Source of the DNA: Metabacillus indicus LMG 22858
GTDB lineage: Bacteria > Bacillota > Bacilli > Bacillales > Bacillaceae
NCBI RefSeq assembly: GCF_000708755.2
Contig: NZ_JGVU02000002.1
Span: 992,001 to 1,056,000, forward strand
Reading direction: 5' to 3'
DNA: 64,000 nt
The position numbers and the translations under genes are program-made. Positions within the stretch are counted from its first letter, which is position 1. Each line of letters starts with the position of its first letter. Under the pieces are notes generated by a model that did not search any database, was not told where the DNA came from, and saw only the letters and a list, made by a program, of their open reading frames with translations. Shown piece after piece: positions 37,119-45,818 of this stretch.

Positions 37119-37532
37119 CTATTGTTGTCTAAAATCATATTTGCCACCAGGAACCTTTAATGTATGACCGTTTATTACTACGGTCTCATTATCTGTCCAA
37201 GTAATATTTGCAGAGTTCTCACGATAGTTCCAATATATATTTTTTGATTTGTTTTCTTCTTTATTGAATACTAATTCACCTCGAATCGAATAAGAGGTGG
37301 TTGCTCCTCCATTCGTGATATATGCTTTTAAGGTGTACTTCCCATCCGGTGATTTAACTTCAGTAAGATACGATCCTGTGGGCAGCCTGTTCATATCATA
37401 AAAGGCCCAGTAAACTCCATATCCTAAAAATGCCATTACCAATAATCCAACTATTGAAATTCTAATAAATATCACTTTGTACTTTCTATTTACCTCATCT
37501 TCAGAAGTCATATTTTTCTGTTTTAAAAACAT
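37119..37532 (-). CDS. DUF5412-family membrane-anchored protein
   Basis: 137 aa. One membrane segment (about residues 24-46) and a C-terminal domain with LPTGSYLTEVKSPDGKYTL, NGGATTSYSIRGELV, KNIYWNYRE and TVVINGHTLKVPGG, which I recognise as DUF5412. The function of this family is unknown. Nearby terminators were not found. Confidence 0.8.
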   Translation of the reverse strand: MFLKQKNMTSEDEVNRKYKVIFIRISIVGLLVMAFLGYGVYWAFYDMNRLPTGSYLTEVKSPDGKYTLKAYITNGGATTSYSIRGELVFNKEENKSKNIYWNYRENSANITWTDNETVVINGHTLKVPGGKYDFRQQ

Positions 37533-37583
37533 CTTTTTTACTCCTTTACCTAAATCAAATTACATTTACTACATCACTCCTGC

Positions 37584-38309
37584 CTAACGATTTTCAATTA
37601 GTCTTCTAATGGCATCTACAACTAATGCTGGTTCATCATTTTGTATGTAATGTGTACTGTCTTCAGCAATCATAAATTCACTGATAGAAGATATTTGAAG
37701 AAGTTCTTCTTGCATTGTATTCCATAAATCTTGTGACTTGGATGAGTAGTGATTTTTTTTGCCTGCAGAAAGGACTATTAAGGGAATGTTTAATTTCTTT
37801 TGGTCTTCTTTTATTTGATTTAAACTTTGCATAAATTCTTCATAATTACCTTCGTGAACAAATTGCTTATTGTAAGCTTCTTGAAACTCTTGAGACATCG
37901 TTGGAAGAAATCTTTCTCTGTAATCCTCAGGAGTAGAGTCCACTAGAAGCAGCCCACAAACATTTTCAGGATAATTACTCGCAAATAGCCGTGCATTTAC
38001 ACCCCCAAAAGAGTGTCCTACAAGTATATATGGAGGAATAATATTCAATTTATCTAAAAGTTCTTTCAGTTCTTTTACCATCTCTCGGCTATTTCTAGGA
38101 TTAGAACCTGGCTCGCTTCTGCCTAAACCTGCTCTATCATACACAATAACTTCTGTCAGCAGAGAAACTTCAGAAATTATGGCATTCCACCCTTTTGAAT
38201 AATCCCCATACCCAGCATCCATAACAACGGTTGGCTTATCCTTTTTTTCTCCAAGCAAGTTAGCAAACATTAAAAAATCACATACTTTTATATACATCTC
38301 TTTAGACAT
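37584..38309 (-). CDS. Alpha/beta hydrolase
   Basis: 241 aa, cytoplasmic. Fold landmarks: VVMDAGYGDYSKGW (oxyanion region), YDRAGLGRSEPG, the nucleophile elbow GHSFGG near residue 98, a late Asp/Glu region and a catalytic His in EDSTHYIQNDEP. The substrate cannot be told. This is the only clear enzyme in the AT-rich block and is close to the direct repeat copy A. Start behind GGGG at 10 nt, which is weak. Confidence 0.85.
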   Translation of the reverse strand: MSKEMYIKVCDFLMFANLLGEKKDKPTVVMDAGYGDYSKGWNAIISEVSLLTEVIVYDRAGLGRSEPGSNPRNSREMVKELKELLDKLNIIPPYILVGHSFGGVNARLFASNYPENVCGLLLVDSTPEDYRERFLPTMSQEFQEAYNKQFVHEGNYEEFMQSLNQIKEDQKKLNIPLIVLSAGKKNHYSSKSQDLWNTMQEELLQISSISEFMIAEDSTHYIQNDEPALVVDAIRRLIENR

Positions 38310-38745
38310 ATTGATAAGATCCCCACTTTTTTGTGCCTTTGTTAATAGACATTAGCTTATTTAATTTAACCCTTTAACGAATTAACCAATATTTACAATA
38401 ATATCACAAATATCCCATCTGCTAGCCAGAAAATCTGAAGCCATAAATAAAGTCACAGCACCCTCCTGCTTTTTTTGATAACGGCAAAAAAAAAACCTAA
38501 AGCGTCATGCTAAGAGTTTCGTTTAGGGAAGGAAAACCTGAAATCACACGTTATTTAGAAGGGGGAATAGCTTAAGAAGTAGCAGGCTAATTCGCCCCTC
38601 TTTTAGCGGTGTTTTTTTTGCATAATAAAACACAGTTCATTATTGAACTGAATTAATACGCCGCCGAGTGCGGAGAAATATATTATTTTCTTTTTCGAAC
38701 TGAAATAGCACCTAAAATAGCTAAAAATAACTTTTTCACTAAATC
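38310..38745. other. Gene-free gap between the hydrolase gene and the 190-aa gene
   Basis: Holds direct-repeat copy A, the terminator-like hairpin at its end (about 38487-38525, minus strand) and a short hairpin CAGTTCA/TGAACTG near 38636-38653. No gene is supported. Confidence 0.6.
38383..38512. repeat. Direct repeat copy A (duplicated rsiX 3' flank)
   Basis: About 108 bp are ~94% identical to copy B at 40072 (seven differences counted by eye), with weaker similarity for a further 20 bp. The distance between copies is 1689 bp. It ends in a diverged version of the rsiX terminator (CCTAAA/TTTAGG with a run of ten T on the minus strand). Confidence 0.85.
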
Positions 38746-39318
38746 CTACATCCCCTGTTTATAAAATTCTTTACGAGTTATCTCTTCTTTATTTTTCGAT
38801 AATATAATGATTTCATAAGTATCAATTGCTCGTAAAGTAGAAGGTAGATTATTTGCTACGACACATTCATTAGCTATATTAATAAGTTTGTTTAGATTCT
38901 CATCGCCCTTTAAATTGTTTTTCTTAAATGATGTCTTAATGAAAATTTTTATAGGTTTAGGATTAAAATCAATTGCGACCCCCGCATATTCATCTGTATT
39001 CTTCTTTAAGGCATCATCTATTTCTTTAGTGACTTCCATCCAGCCGAGCTCAACATCATTAGCTTGGAGTGGTTGGATACCCTCAGACTCTGTAAATGTA
39101 AATTTTGTCCCTAGGTAAAATAGGAAAATAAATAAAAAAATAATAATTGCTGCTTCTACTGCATTTTTTCTCTCATTATTTTTTAATTCTTTATCATCTC
39201 TATATTTTTGTTGTATTCTTCTTATTAAATCTTTATTCATTAAAGGGCCGCCCCTGTTCATAGTGAATTCTGTTGAATCCGGTATAAAGTTCAATAAGAC
39301 ATCAATTTGCTGATTCAT
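38746..39318 (-). CDS. Hypothetical membrane-anchored protein, up to 190 aa
   Basis: A charged N-terminus, one membrane segment (about residues 53-72 in the long form) and an extracellular domain without known family (VELGWMEVTKEIDDALKK and TYEIIILSKNKEEI). Three in-frame ATGs compete (39318, 39261, 39240); 39240 (MNKDLIRRIQQKY, 164 aa) gives a typical anchor layout but only AGGGG at 11 nt. The start is therefore uncertain. Confidence 0.6.
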   Translation of the reverse strand: MNQQIDVLLNFIPDSTEFTMNRGGPLMNKDLIRRIQQKYRDDKELKNNERKNAVEAAIIIFLFIFLFYLGTKFTFTESEGIQPLQANDVELGWMEVTKEIDDALKKNTDEYAGVAIDFNPKPIKIFIKTSFKKNNLKGDENLNKLINIANECVVANNLPSTLRAIDTYEIIILSKNKEEITRKEFYKQGM

Positions 39319-39360
39319 TTAGAAGATTCTTTTCTTTTTTCAAAAGGATATTTTAAATGC

Positions 39361-39430
39361 TGCCCAATTCCTCAATAAGAAAAGGCGATCCACTTTGATG
39401 CAATAACCCCCTAAACTTGAATAAAAAAAT
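39361..39430. repeat. Intergenic repeat R1, copy 2
   Basis: CCTCAATAAGAAAAGGCGAT, then a GATGCAATAACCCCCTAAAC stretch and GAATAAA, parallel to copy 1 at 35378 with several substitutions. It lies between the 190-aa and 203-aa genes. Confidence 0.6.
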
Positions 39431-40041
39431 CAGCTAATCTCGCAACATTTAATTAATTTCGAAATGACTTCTGATTTTTTTCTGATGTCGAAAATATTTT
39501 CAATAGGCAGTACTGCATACCACGAATTAAAAGTATTTTCAGTTAACACAGGATTATCATATATCAAATCTATTCTTAACCTTTTATTCACATTTAGAGA
39601 GTTAGATAAATCCCTATAGACCTCATTCATTCTATTCTCATCAAATACACTTTCAATCGAAATTTTTCCGTATATCCCATTCCACCAAGTTACAAAGGAT
39701 TTAACACTCTCAGAATATCCAAATACTCCTGTTTCATTGTCCTTAAACAATTTTTGATAAAATGTTTTATCCAGATTTAATGTTCCATTATGATCGTATA
39801 AGCCGCTTTGACAATTTCTAATTACTGTCTCGTTCCATACTTCTGTAAAAATATTTTCAAATTCATCTTCTAAGAGCCCCCACGTTGAACTATAAACGTA
39901 TGGAAACAAAGGATTTTCCCGGTCTTGATTTTGACTGTTTATATATATGTTTTGGACATAAATCAAATAATTCAAGGAATAAGGAGCGTTAACTTCCAGT
40001 TCAAATCCGCTAAGTCCTACTTCCTTTTGAGTATCCTCCAT
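39430..40041 (-). CDS. Hypothetical protein, 203 aa
   Basis: Soluble, no signal peptide, rich in Tyr/Trp/Asn. Segments such as NPLFPYVYSSTWGLLEDEF and SVKSFVTWWNGIYGKIS could belong to a conserved Bacillus family, but I do not recognise it. The ATG at 40041 has AGGAGGG at 9 nt; an earlier start in the same frame lies upstream of that site and is rejected. It lies between direct-repeat copies A and B. Confidence 0.65.
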   Translation of the reverse strand: MEDTQKEVGLSGFELEVNAPYSLNYLIYVQNIYINSQNQDRENPLFPYVYSSTWGLLEDEFENIFTEVWNETVIRNCQSGLYDHNGTLNLDKTFYQKLFKDNETGVFGYSESVKSFVTWWNGIYGKISIESVFDENRMNEVYRDLSNSLNVNKRLRIDLIYDNPVLTENTFNSWYAVLPIENIFDIRKKSEVISKLIKCCEIS

Positions 40042-40071
40042 AAGTCTTTTCCCTCCTGCTCCCAAACAAAA

Positions 40072-40200
40072 TAACCAATATTTACAATAATATCACAAAT
40101 ATCCCATCTGCTAGCTGGAAAATCTGGAACCATATATAAAGTCTCAGCACCCTCCTGCTTTTTTTGATAACGGCCAAAAAACCCGCAAGCGTCAGGCTGC
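40072..40200. repeat. Direct repeat copy B (rsiX 3' flank)
   Basis: The second copy of the ~130-bp direct repeat. It includes the real rsiX terminator at its right end, so this is the likely original copy and 38383 the duplicate. Confidence 0.85.
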
Positions 40201-40205
40201 GGGTT
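40180..40205 (-). terminator. Terminator of sigX-rsiX
   Basis: An 8-bp stem (AACCCGCA/TGCGGGTT), 10-nt loop, then TTTTT on the minus strand, just past the rsiX stop. Confidence 0.88.
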
Positions 40206-40212
40206 TTTCCTG

Positions 40213-41349
40213 TTATTCCTCAAGATCGACGGGGTTTGGCGAGAACGGAACGGGTACGGCCTGTGTTACGTCCATTTCACCAATTTTGCCGGCTTCGATT
40301 CCTTCAAATTTTACACTTTCATAGCCGAAATCTTTGGCCGTCATCAAAATCGCTTCGAGCATCAGTGTATCTGTTTCGTTATCATCAATTGTTGAGGCGT
40401 CTGTGAATTCAATGGTTACTCCATTTTCTGTTTCTTTTATTTCATCGATGATAACTGTTTCTTCGATCACCGGTTTTAATCCGAGTGTCCCTTTTTCTTT
40501 CATAGCCGTCAGGGCATCTGTCAGCTTGTTGAAGGATAGAAGGGAAGGCGCCAGGAGTTTAGGTGAGTTCAGGCTCTCCTGATACAGGAAATAGGCTTTC
40601 TTCTTGAACTTTTTGAAAGTCAGTTTATCCTGATAGCCATACGCTCCGATTTCCGCTCCCTTTTCGCCGCCGGTATAATAGTCAGCCTGAGAGGCATCCT
40701 GCCAGCGGAAAGACTCTTCAAGACCTTCTGTAAAGAGCCTGTTTTCTGTTTCTGAGCTTGAAGTCGCATATGCATTGCCTTTTATGTCAACAGACATCCG
40801 TTCTTCTCCTGTCTCATACGAGAGCTTTGTTCCTGAGAGCGCAGAAGGACTCAGTCCGGCGCTCATCGGGTCAAATGAAGTCAGCGCCGACTCAAAAAGA
40901 GTCATGTACGAGTCAGAGGAATCGAACTGAAAGCTGAGCGGTATCGTATTTTGAACCTGAAGATCGGGATAGGCAACCGTTACAATCGTTTGATTGTCCT
41001 TTGTCCTTGCTACAAATGACTTTTTCTCAGGCTCTGGTGCAGATTTTGCTTCTAATTTCATGTCTGCGTTTTCTTCAGACACCTGGCCGCTTTCAGCTGC
41101 TTTATCCGCACTGTACTCAGACCTGCTTTCACTCATCTGGAAGTTCTGAAGGAAAAAGGGTGAAAGGATTAAAAGAATAAAAAGGGCGGCAAAGCTTGCA
41201 AGAGCCGGTGTTTTCCATTGAACTTTCTTTTTGTGCATACGCTGCTGCAAACTGGTGTAGATTTGCTGCTGCGTCCTCCGGTCTTTGATATCCGGCATGG
41301 CTTGAAGTTTATCGGTAATCTGCTCATCGTTCCATTTTGATTGATTCAT
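40213..41349 (-). CDS. rsiX: Anti-sigma-X factor RsiX
   Basis: 378 aa. A cytoplasmic N-terminus (about residues 1-47), one membrane segment (about 48-67), an acidic linker and a large extracellular domain ending AVPVPFSPNPVDLEE, as in B. subtilis RsiX (368 aa). It holds SigX inactive until envelope stress. Its ATG overlaps the sigX stop by 4 bp (ATGA), so translation is coupled and keeps the stoichiometry. Confidence 0.95.
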   Translation of the reverse strand: MNQSKWNDEQITDKLQAMPDIKDRRTQQQIYTSLQQRMHKKKVQWKTPALASFAALFILLILSPFFLQNFQMSESRSEYSADKAAESGQVSEENADMKLEAKSAPEPEKKSFVARTKDNQTIVTVAYPDLQVQNTIPLSFQFDSSDSYMTLFESALTSFDPMSAGLSPSALSGTKLSYETGEERMSVDIKGNAYATSSSETENRLFTEGLEESFRWQDASQADYYTGGEKGAEIGAYGYQDKLTFKKFKKKAYFLYQESLNSPKLLAPSLLSFNKLTDALTAMKEKGTLGLKPVIEETVIIDEIKETENGVTIEFTDASTIDDNETDTLMLEAILMTAKDFGYESVKFEGIEAGKIGEMDVTQAVPVPFSPNPVDLEE

Positions 41350-41882
41350 CCCTTTGCTATTCCCTCCTTCCTGATCGAGTGTTCAGATAATTTATTTTTC
41401 AAAGCTTTCAGCGCTCTGTGCTGGGTCGTTTTCACTTTACTTTCCGTAAATCCGAGGGCTGCTGCTGTATCGGCAATGGACATTCCCTGAATATACCTTA
41501 AGATAACGACGGCCTTCTGATCGACCGTGCATGTATCAAGCATCCGGTAAACCATCTGCATCTCTTCATTTAAAGCAGCAATTTCCTCCGGCAGCGGCTG
41601 CTGATCCCGTATTTGCTCACGGTCCCAGTCAAACGCTTCAAAGATTCGCTGTTTGAGTGTTTTCTGTTTGCGGAAAAAATCAATCGCAACATGTCTTGCA
41701 ATGGAGAGGATCCAGGTTTTTTCACTGCTCCGTCCTTCAAAACTGCTGTGTGATTTTAATATTCGTATATACACTTCCTGAACGAGGTCCTCGGCCTGTT
41801 CACGATTCTTCACCATATAAAACAAGAACTGGAAAAGATCGCTGTGATATTTTTCATAAATCCTCTGAAAGGCCTCTTCCAT
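41346..41882 (-). CDS. sigX: ECF RNA polymerase sigma factor SigX
   Basis: 178 aa. Region 2 (QAEDLVQEVYIRILKSHSSFEG, then SEKTWILSIARHVAIDFFRKQ) and region 4 (IQGMSIADTAAALGFTESKVKTTQHRALKALK) are clear. SigX controls cell-envelope genes and resistance to cationic peptides. An upstream in-frame extension is rejected; the ATG at 41882 follows GGAGG. The upstream autoregulatory promoter fits SigX. Confidence 0.96.
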   Translation of the reverse strand: MEEAFQRIYEKYHSDLFQFLFYMVKNREQAEDLVQEVYIRILKSHSSFEGRSSEKTWILSIARHVAIDFFRKQKTLKQRIFEAFDWDREQIRDQQPLPEEIAALNEEMQMVYRMLDTCTVDQKAVVILRYIQGMSIADTAAALGFTESKVKTTQHRALKALKNKLSEHSIRKEGIAKG

Positions 41883-41907
41883 GAACGAACCTCCAATCAA
41901 TACATTA

Positions 41908-41933
41908 GTCGGAATGAAGAATAAAAAGTTACA
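41908..41933 (-). promoter_or_regulatory. Autoregulatory SigX promoter
   Basis: Minus strand TGTAAC, a 16-bp spacer, then CGAC. This is the ECF SigX/SigW consensus (TGTAAC at -35, CGAC/CGTC at -10) and lies 26 bp upstream of the sigX start codon, so sigX very likely activates itself. Confidence 0.85.
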
Positions 41934-41962
41934 CATCTTTTACTATATCGGGATTGCATAGA

Positions 41963-41991
41963 AAAAGGAAGGCAGTTTCCGCCTTCCTTTT
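41963..41991 (-). terminator. Terminator of the cobalamin operon
   Basis: An 11-bp perfect stem (AAAAGGAAGGC/GCCTTCCTTTT) followed by TTTTTC on the minus strand, just past the adenosyltransferase stop. Confidence 0.9.
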
Positions 41992-41999
41992 CAAAGAAA

Positions 42000-42578
42000 T
42001 TATGACTCTTTCTTTTTCGTAAATACGATAGCACTTCTTTCATACTCCACATCTTTTGAACCGAGTCTGGCATTTGCCGCTCTCGCAGCCGCAAAGAAAT
42101 AATCGGAAAGTCTGTTCATATACGTTAAAACATGTTCATTGATCTCCGTTTCTTTTTTGAGTGAAACAATACAGCGTTCCGCTCTTCTTGCTACGGTCCT
42201 TGCCACATGGATGGCAGCGGCCGCCTCTGTCCCTCCAGGAAGAATGAATCGCTCGAGCGGAGGGGCTTCTGCTGTGTACGCATCAATTCGCGTTTCAAGA
42301 AACTCAATCATGTCAGGTGTTGTTTTATAGGGATACTTTTGCTTGCCGTGGATGACAGCAAGATCGCTTCCGCAGTCAAAAAGTTCATGCTGGATTTTTT
42401 CAAATTCCTGCTTCATGTCTTTCAGGATTTCATCGTTCATCCATGTCATGGCAAGACCGGTAAAAGAGTTTACCTCATCGATTGTTCCGTAGGCTTCTAC
42501 CCTCAGGTCATCCTTATCGACCCGGCCCCCGATAATGCTTGTTTTCCCTTTATCGCCGGTTCTAGTATACAAATTCAT
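42000..42578 (-). CDS. PduO-type ATP:cob(I)alamin adenosyltransferase
   Basis: 192 aa. It transfers the adenosyl group of ATP to cob(I)alamin to make coenzyme B12. Landmarks: the N-terminal YTRTGDKGKTSIIGG (ATP site), AYGTIDEVNSF, LPGGTEAAAAIHVARTVARRAER and NRLSDYFF. Start behind AGGAG. Last gene of the riboswitch-controlled operon, 80 bp after the S-component gene. The equivalent in B. subtilis is YvqK. Confidence 0.95.
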   Translation of the reverse strand: MNLYTRTGDKGKTSIIGGRVDKDDLRVEAYGTIDEVNSFTGLAMTWMNDEILKDMKQEFEKIQHELFDCGSDLAVIHGKQKYPYKTTPDMIEFLETRIDAYTAEAPPLERFILPGGTEAAAAIHVARTVARRAERCIVSLKKETEINEHVLTYMNRLSDYFFAAARAANARLGSKDVEYERSAIVFTKKKES

Positions 42579-42658
42579 ATTCAGCAGCTCCTGTCCTTTG
42601 TTCTCAGACTGTCTTGCCTAAGCTAAAAAGAAAGTCTCTCTCTTATTCTGCCATTATT

Positions 42659-43174
42659 TTATTGAAGTGTAACGCCATAATCGTTTTTACACAGATAATA
42701 CTGAAACGTTTTTTGCATAACCGGGTACAGCACAAGAAAGAAAATGCCGTTTCCTGCTGCATGCATCGTATCAAACGGGATTCCTGCAAGATAGTAGGCA
42801 AGTCCGTTAGCTGTCAGGACAAACATGTTAAGAGAAACAATGAATCCAAAAAGATATCCCGCAAGAACAGCTGCCGGGGTAAAAATGAGCAGCCTGTTTC
42901 TTTTAACCGCTTTTCCCAGCAGGCCGAATACGAGAGCCAGAATCCCCCATGCAAGCATCTGCCAGATTGTCCACGTTCCCATGCCAAGCAGCAGGTTGCT
43001 CAGGAAACAGCCTAGCACTGCGACAATCATTCCATTAACCGGTCCGAGCAGAATCGCCGTGATGAGGATGATGGCTGTCATCGGCTGTATGTTCGGAACA
43101 AATTGAAAGGAAAGTCTGCCGACAACGGACAAGGCTATAAGCAGAGACAGAAGACTGATTCTTCTTGTTGTCAT
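42659..43174 (-). CDS. ECF transporter S component, probably cobalamin-specific
   Basis: 171 aa, five or six membrane segments. The S-component pattern is visible: RRISLLSLLIALSVVGR, QPMTAIILITAILLGPVNG and the long MGTWTIWQMLAWGI loop. Substrate is inferred from context: cobalamin riboswitch upstream, DUF4430 lipoprotein before and adenosyltransferase after it. The energy module (EcfA/A'/T) would be the shared one encoded elsewhere. Resembles CbrT-type B12 components. The ribosome site is weak. Confidence 0.85.
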   Translation of the reverse strand: MTTRRISLLSLLIALSVVGRLSFQFVPNIQPMTAIILITAILLGPVNGMIVAVLGCFLSNLLLGMGTWTIWQMLAWGILALVFGLLGKAVKRNRLLIFTPAAVLAGYLFGFIVSLNMFVLTANGLAYYLAGIPFDTMHAAGNGIFFLVLYPVMQKTFQYYLCKNDYGVTLQ

Positions 43175-43186
43175 TGTTTCTCACGC

Positions 43187-43600
43187 TTACTCATAATTCC
43201 GCAGATCAAATTCAATTTTATCGCCGTCTTTCAGTTTAATGTCATTAGCTCCTGTCATGGCATCTTCCCCGTTAACGATTAAATGCCAGTATGTTTTGTC
43301 CGCTTCGCTCGCCTGGATGCCTTCAATTCCGTTGATAAAACCTCCGGACTCTTCAATTTCAAAGTTCTCCTTCATGGCATCCATCAAGTTTTGTCCTTCT
43401 TCAAATGCGATTTCTTTAGCGTCTACTTTTTCTGCCATTTCATTTTTTGTCAGCGTGACAGATGCTTTCAGCTCTTCAGCCTGCTCTTTGCTCTCAGCAG
43501 CAGGTTTTGTTTCTTCCGTTTTAGGCTGCTCTGCCGCATTTCCGCAGGCACTCATCAGTGTCAGAAGAATGATTGCGAAAAAACTGTAAAATTTGTTCAT
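43187..43600 (-). CDS. DUF4430 lipoprotein, candidate surface cobalamin binder
   Basis: 137 aa. A lipoprotein signal peptide with Cys at residue 19 (LMSAC), a Glu/Lys-rich linker (about 25-47) and a C-terminal DUF4430 domain (GGFINGIEGIQAS, KTYWHLIVNGEDAMTGANDIKLKDGDKIEF). DUF4430 corresponds to the C-terminal domain of vertebrate transcobalamin and intrinsic factor, which binds B12. First gene of the cobalamin operon, 12 bp before the S component. Start behind GGAGAG. Confidence 0.9.
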   Translation of the reverse strand: MNKFYSFFAIILLTLMSACGNAAEQPKTEETKPAAESKEQAEELKASVTLTKNEMAEKVDAKEIAFEEGQNLMDAMKENFEIEESGGFINGIEGIQASEADKTYWHLIVNGEDAMTGANDIKLKDGDKIEFDLRNYE

Positions 43601-43641
43601 GTTCCATCTCTCCTCTTGTTGTTGTGTATGTATTGGAAAAG

Positions 43642-43675
43642 CAAAAAGCCCATCTTATAGAAGATGGGCTTTTAA
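43642..43675 (-). terminator. Attenuator terminator of the cobalamin riboswitch
   Basis: Stem AAAAGCCCATCTTC/AGATGGGCTTTT with loop TATA and a T-run on the minus strand, between the aptamer and the lipoprotein start. An alternative hairpin (AGAAACGGCACAGG/CCTGCAGTTTCT) between aptamer and terminator could be the antiterminator. Confidence 0.85.
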
Positions 43676-43744
43676 AAACGGCATAGAAGAAACTGCAGGC
43701 ACTCATGCCATACCTGTGCCGTTTCTATGCTCAAATCCCCGAAG

Positions 43745-43920
43745 AATAGTAACGTTCGAAAGATCCCGGCAGGTCTACTGACTCGTGCTTCATCCTCAAG
43801 CCTGCACCTTCCCGTCTGAATTCTGACAGTGGTCTAAAAGCAGGTATTGTCTGCACTTACAGTTGCGGGGACAGTTCAGGCATCTCACCTGATTCCCTAT
43901 TAAGCAAAGTTTGCACCAGT
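43745..43920 (-). promoter_or_regulatory. Cobalamin riboswitch
   Basis: On the minus strand: GGTGCAAACTTTGC at the 5' side, GGGAATCAGGTGAGATGCCT, CTGAACTGTCCCCGCAACTG, CACTGTC, and the B12 box AGTCAGTAGACCTGCC at 43768-43783. These are the conserved blocks of the cobalamin aptamer in order. AdoCbl should close the operon at the downstream terminator. Confidence 0.95.
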
Positions 43921-44012
43921 TTCTTTTCGTATTCACTTTTATATCCAGCTTTTATTGTACCTAAAACGACATGCGGCATCAACAGGTGTTTCGTATGAAA
44001 CAAGAATATTCG

Positions 44013-45818
44013 TCAGATTCTATCAGGATAAACGGTTTTTCGAGGCAGAAAGAAACTGAATGTGGTTCCTTCATTTACTTTGCTGTGCACATTAATCGAT
44101 CCTGAATGAGCATCGACAATGTTCTTGGCAATCGCAAGACCAAGGCCAGTTCCGGAGCGGCCTCTCGTCCTCGCCTTATCTGCTTTGTAAAAACGCTCAA
44201 AAACAAACGGTAGATCTTCTTCGACAATTCCTGTGCCCGTATCCTTCACATCAACTTTAATACCGCCGGCAGCAGACTGCACAGCCATTTCGACTGTACC
44301 GCCCTCAAGTGTATGCCTGATTGCGTTATCCACAAGATTCGTCAGAACCTGTTCAATTTTATCCGGATCAAGAACAAATTCAGGTTCGTCAAGTGTAATG
44401 CTGGAGGTGAGCCTAATGTCTTTTTCTCTTGCAAGCCCCTGGAATTTCCGGTTTATTTTTTCTATAAATTCATAAATGGAAATGCTCTCGAGATTAAGGG
44501 TAATATGACCCGCTTCCATCCGGGCAAGATCAAGCAGATCATTGACAAGCCGACCCATTCTGAGCGATTCATCGTAAATAACCTGTGCAATCTCTTTTTT
44601 CTCTTCATCCGAGCTTGCAATATCATCCACGATTGCTTCAGAATACCCCTGGAGCATGGCAATCGGCGTTCTCAATTCATGGCTGACGTTTGCGATAAAG
44701 TCTTTGCGCAATTTATCAAGGCGACGCTCTTCTGTCATGTCCCGAAGCACTGCTACAGCCCCCCGGACGTACGACTGATTGTATAGCGGGCTCATGACAA
44801 GCACCCAGCTTCTTCCCTGAAGGGTCACTTCAACGATATGCTCTCTTTCTGTATTGACAACCCGCTGGAACAATTCCTTTGCTTCCGGCGGAATTTCTTC
44901 CCCCTCATTTATCTGCATTTTCTGTTCATAGTACCATGACTGCAGGAAGCGCTCTGCAGGGGGGTTGGTCACGAGAATCGTGCCATCAATATTAAGCGTG
45001 ATAACCCCGTCTGCCATACTGCTTAAAATGCTCGTTAAGTGTTCTTTCTCCTGATTAAGAGCGTTGATGTTAAACTTCAGCTGTCTGCCCATCTGATTGA
45101 ACGCAATGGCGAGCTCCCCAATTTCATCGTGGCTCAAAATAGGAACTTTTGTATCAAAATTGCCACGTGTCAGCTCTTGTGTAGCCTCTCTCATTTTTCT
45201 CAATGGATAGGTAATTCTAGTAGACAGGAAGAAGGCAAAAACCGTTGTCAGAATGATGGCTATACCTGCTGCAAGAAGAATATATTTTGTCGTGTGCTCG
45301 GTCGTCTTTTGGACGGCCTGCAGGGACTGTGACATAAAAACGGCTCCGTCTTTGCCGTCACTTGTTTTATAGGGAACACCGACTACAAGTACTTCCTCCT
45401 TGTTTCCGGAGTTTTTTTGCTGTTCTTCAGGCAGCCGGGTGAGCTTGCTTACATTTTTCTGATCTTGGAACACTTTTGACAGCTCTCTGTCAGCGCGGAT
45501 ATCCTCCATACTGAAGGTTGGTGTGTTTTCATACTTTTTTGGTGAAAACCAGTATTCATTTTCGTTCTCGGCTATCACAATGCTTGTCAGTTCATCTGCA
45601 AGCTCCCAGGTGATGGACCTTGCAAGCTCCTGGTCTTCATGGTTTTCTAAAATAACAGACACTTTGTTGGCCAGCTGTGTCAGTTCATTTTCGGCTTCAT
45701 CAACATGAAAGCTTTCAATAAATTGAAGCAGCAGAACGGTCAGGACAAATAAGACGAATGATACAAGAAGCAGGATGGTAAACCAGAGTTTACCGACTAC
45801 GCTTTTCCAGAACATCAT
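44013..45818 (-). CDS. resE: Sensor histidine kinase ResE
   Basis: 601 aa. Two membrane segments (about residues 12-33 and 178-200) flank an extracytoplasmic domain; then HAMP, PAS (about 255-365), the phosphoacceptor motif [21 protein letters not shown] (split here across residues near 380), and an ATPase domain with DNAIRHT and [11 protein letters not shown]. ResE phosphorylates ResD under oxygen limitation or nitric oxide. Starts by a 4-bp overlap with resD. Confidence 0.95.
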   Translation of the reverse strand: MMFWKSVVGKLWFTILLLVSFVLFVLTVLLLQFIESFHVDEAENELTQLANKVSVILENHEDQELARSITWELADELTSIVIAENENEYWFSPKKYENTPTFSMEDIRADRELSKVFQDQKNVSKLTRLPEEQQKNSGNKEEVLVVGVPYKTSDGKDGAVFMSQSLQAVQKTTEHTTKYILLAAGIAIILTTVFAFFLSTRITYPLRKMREATQELTRGNFDTKVPILSHDEIGELAIAFNQMGRQLKFNINALNQEKEHLTSILSSMADGVITLNIDGTILVTNPPAERFLQSWYYEQKMQINEGEEIPPEAKELFQRVVNTEREHIVEVTLQGRSWVLVMSPLYNQSYVRGAVAVLRDMTEERRLDKLRKDFIANVSHELRTPIAMLQGYSEAIVDDIASSDEEKKEIAQVIYDESLRMGRLVNDLLDLARMEAGHITLNLESISIYEFIEKINRKFQGLAREKDIRLTSSITLDEPEFVLDPDKIEQVLTNLVDNAIRHTLEGGTVEMAVQSAAGGIKVDVKDTGTGIVEEDLPFVFERFYKADKARTRGRSGTGLGLAIAKNIVDAHSGSINVHSKVNEGTTFSFFLPRKTVYPDRI

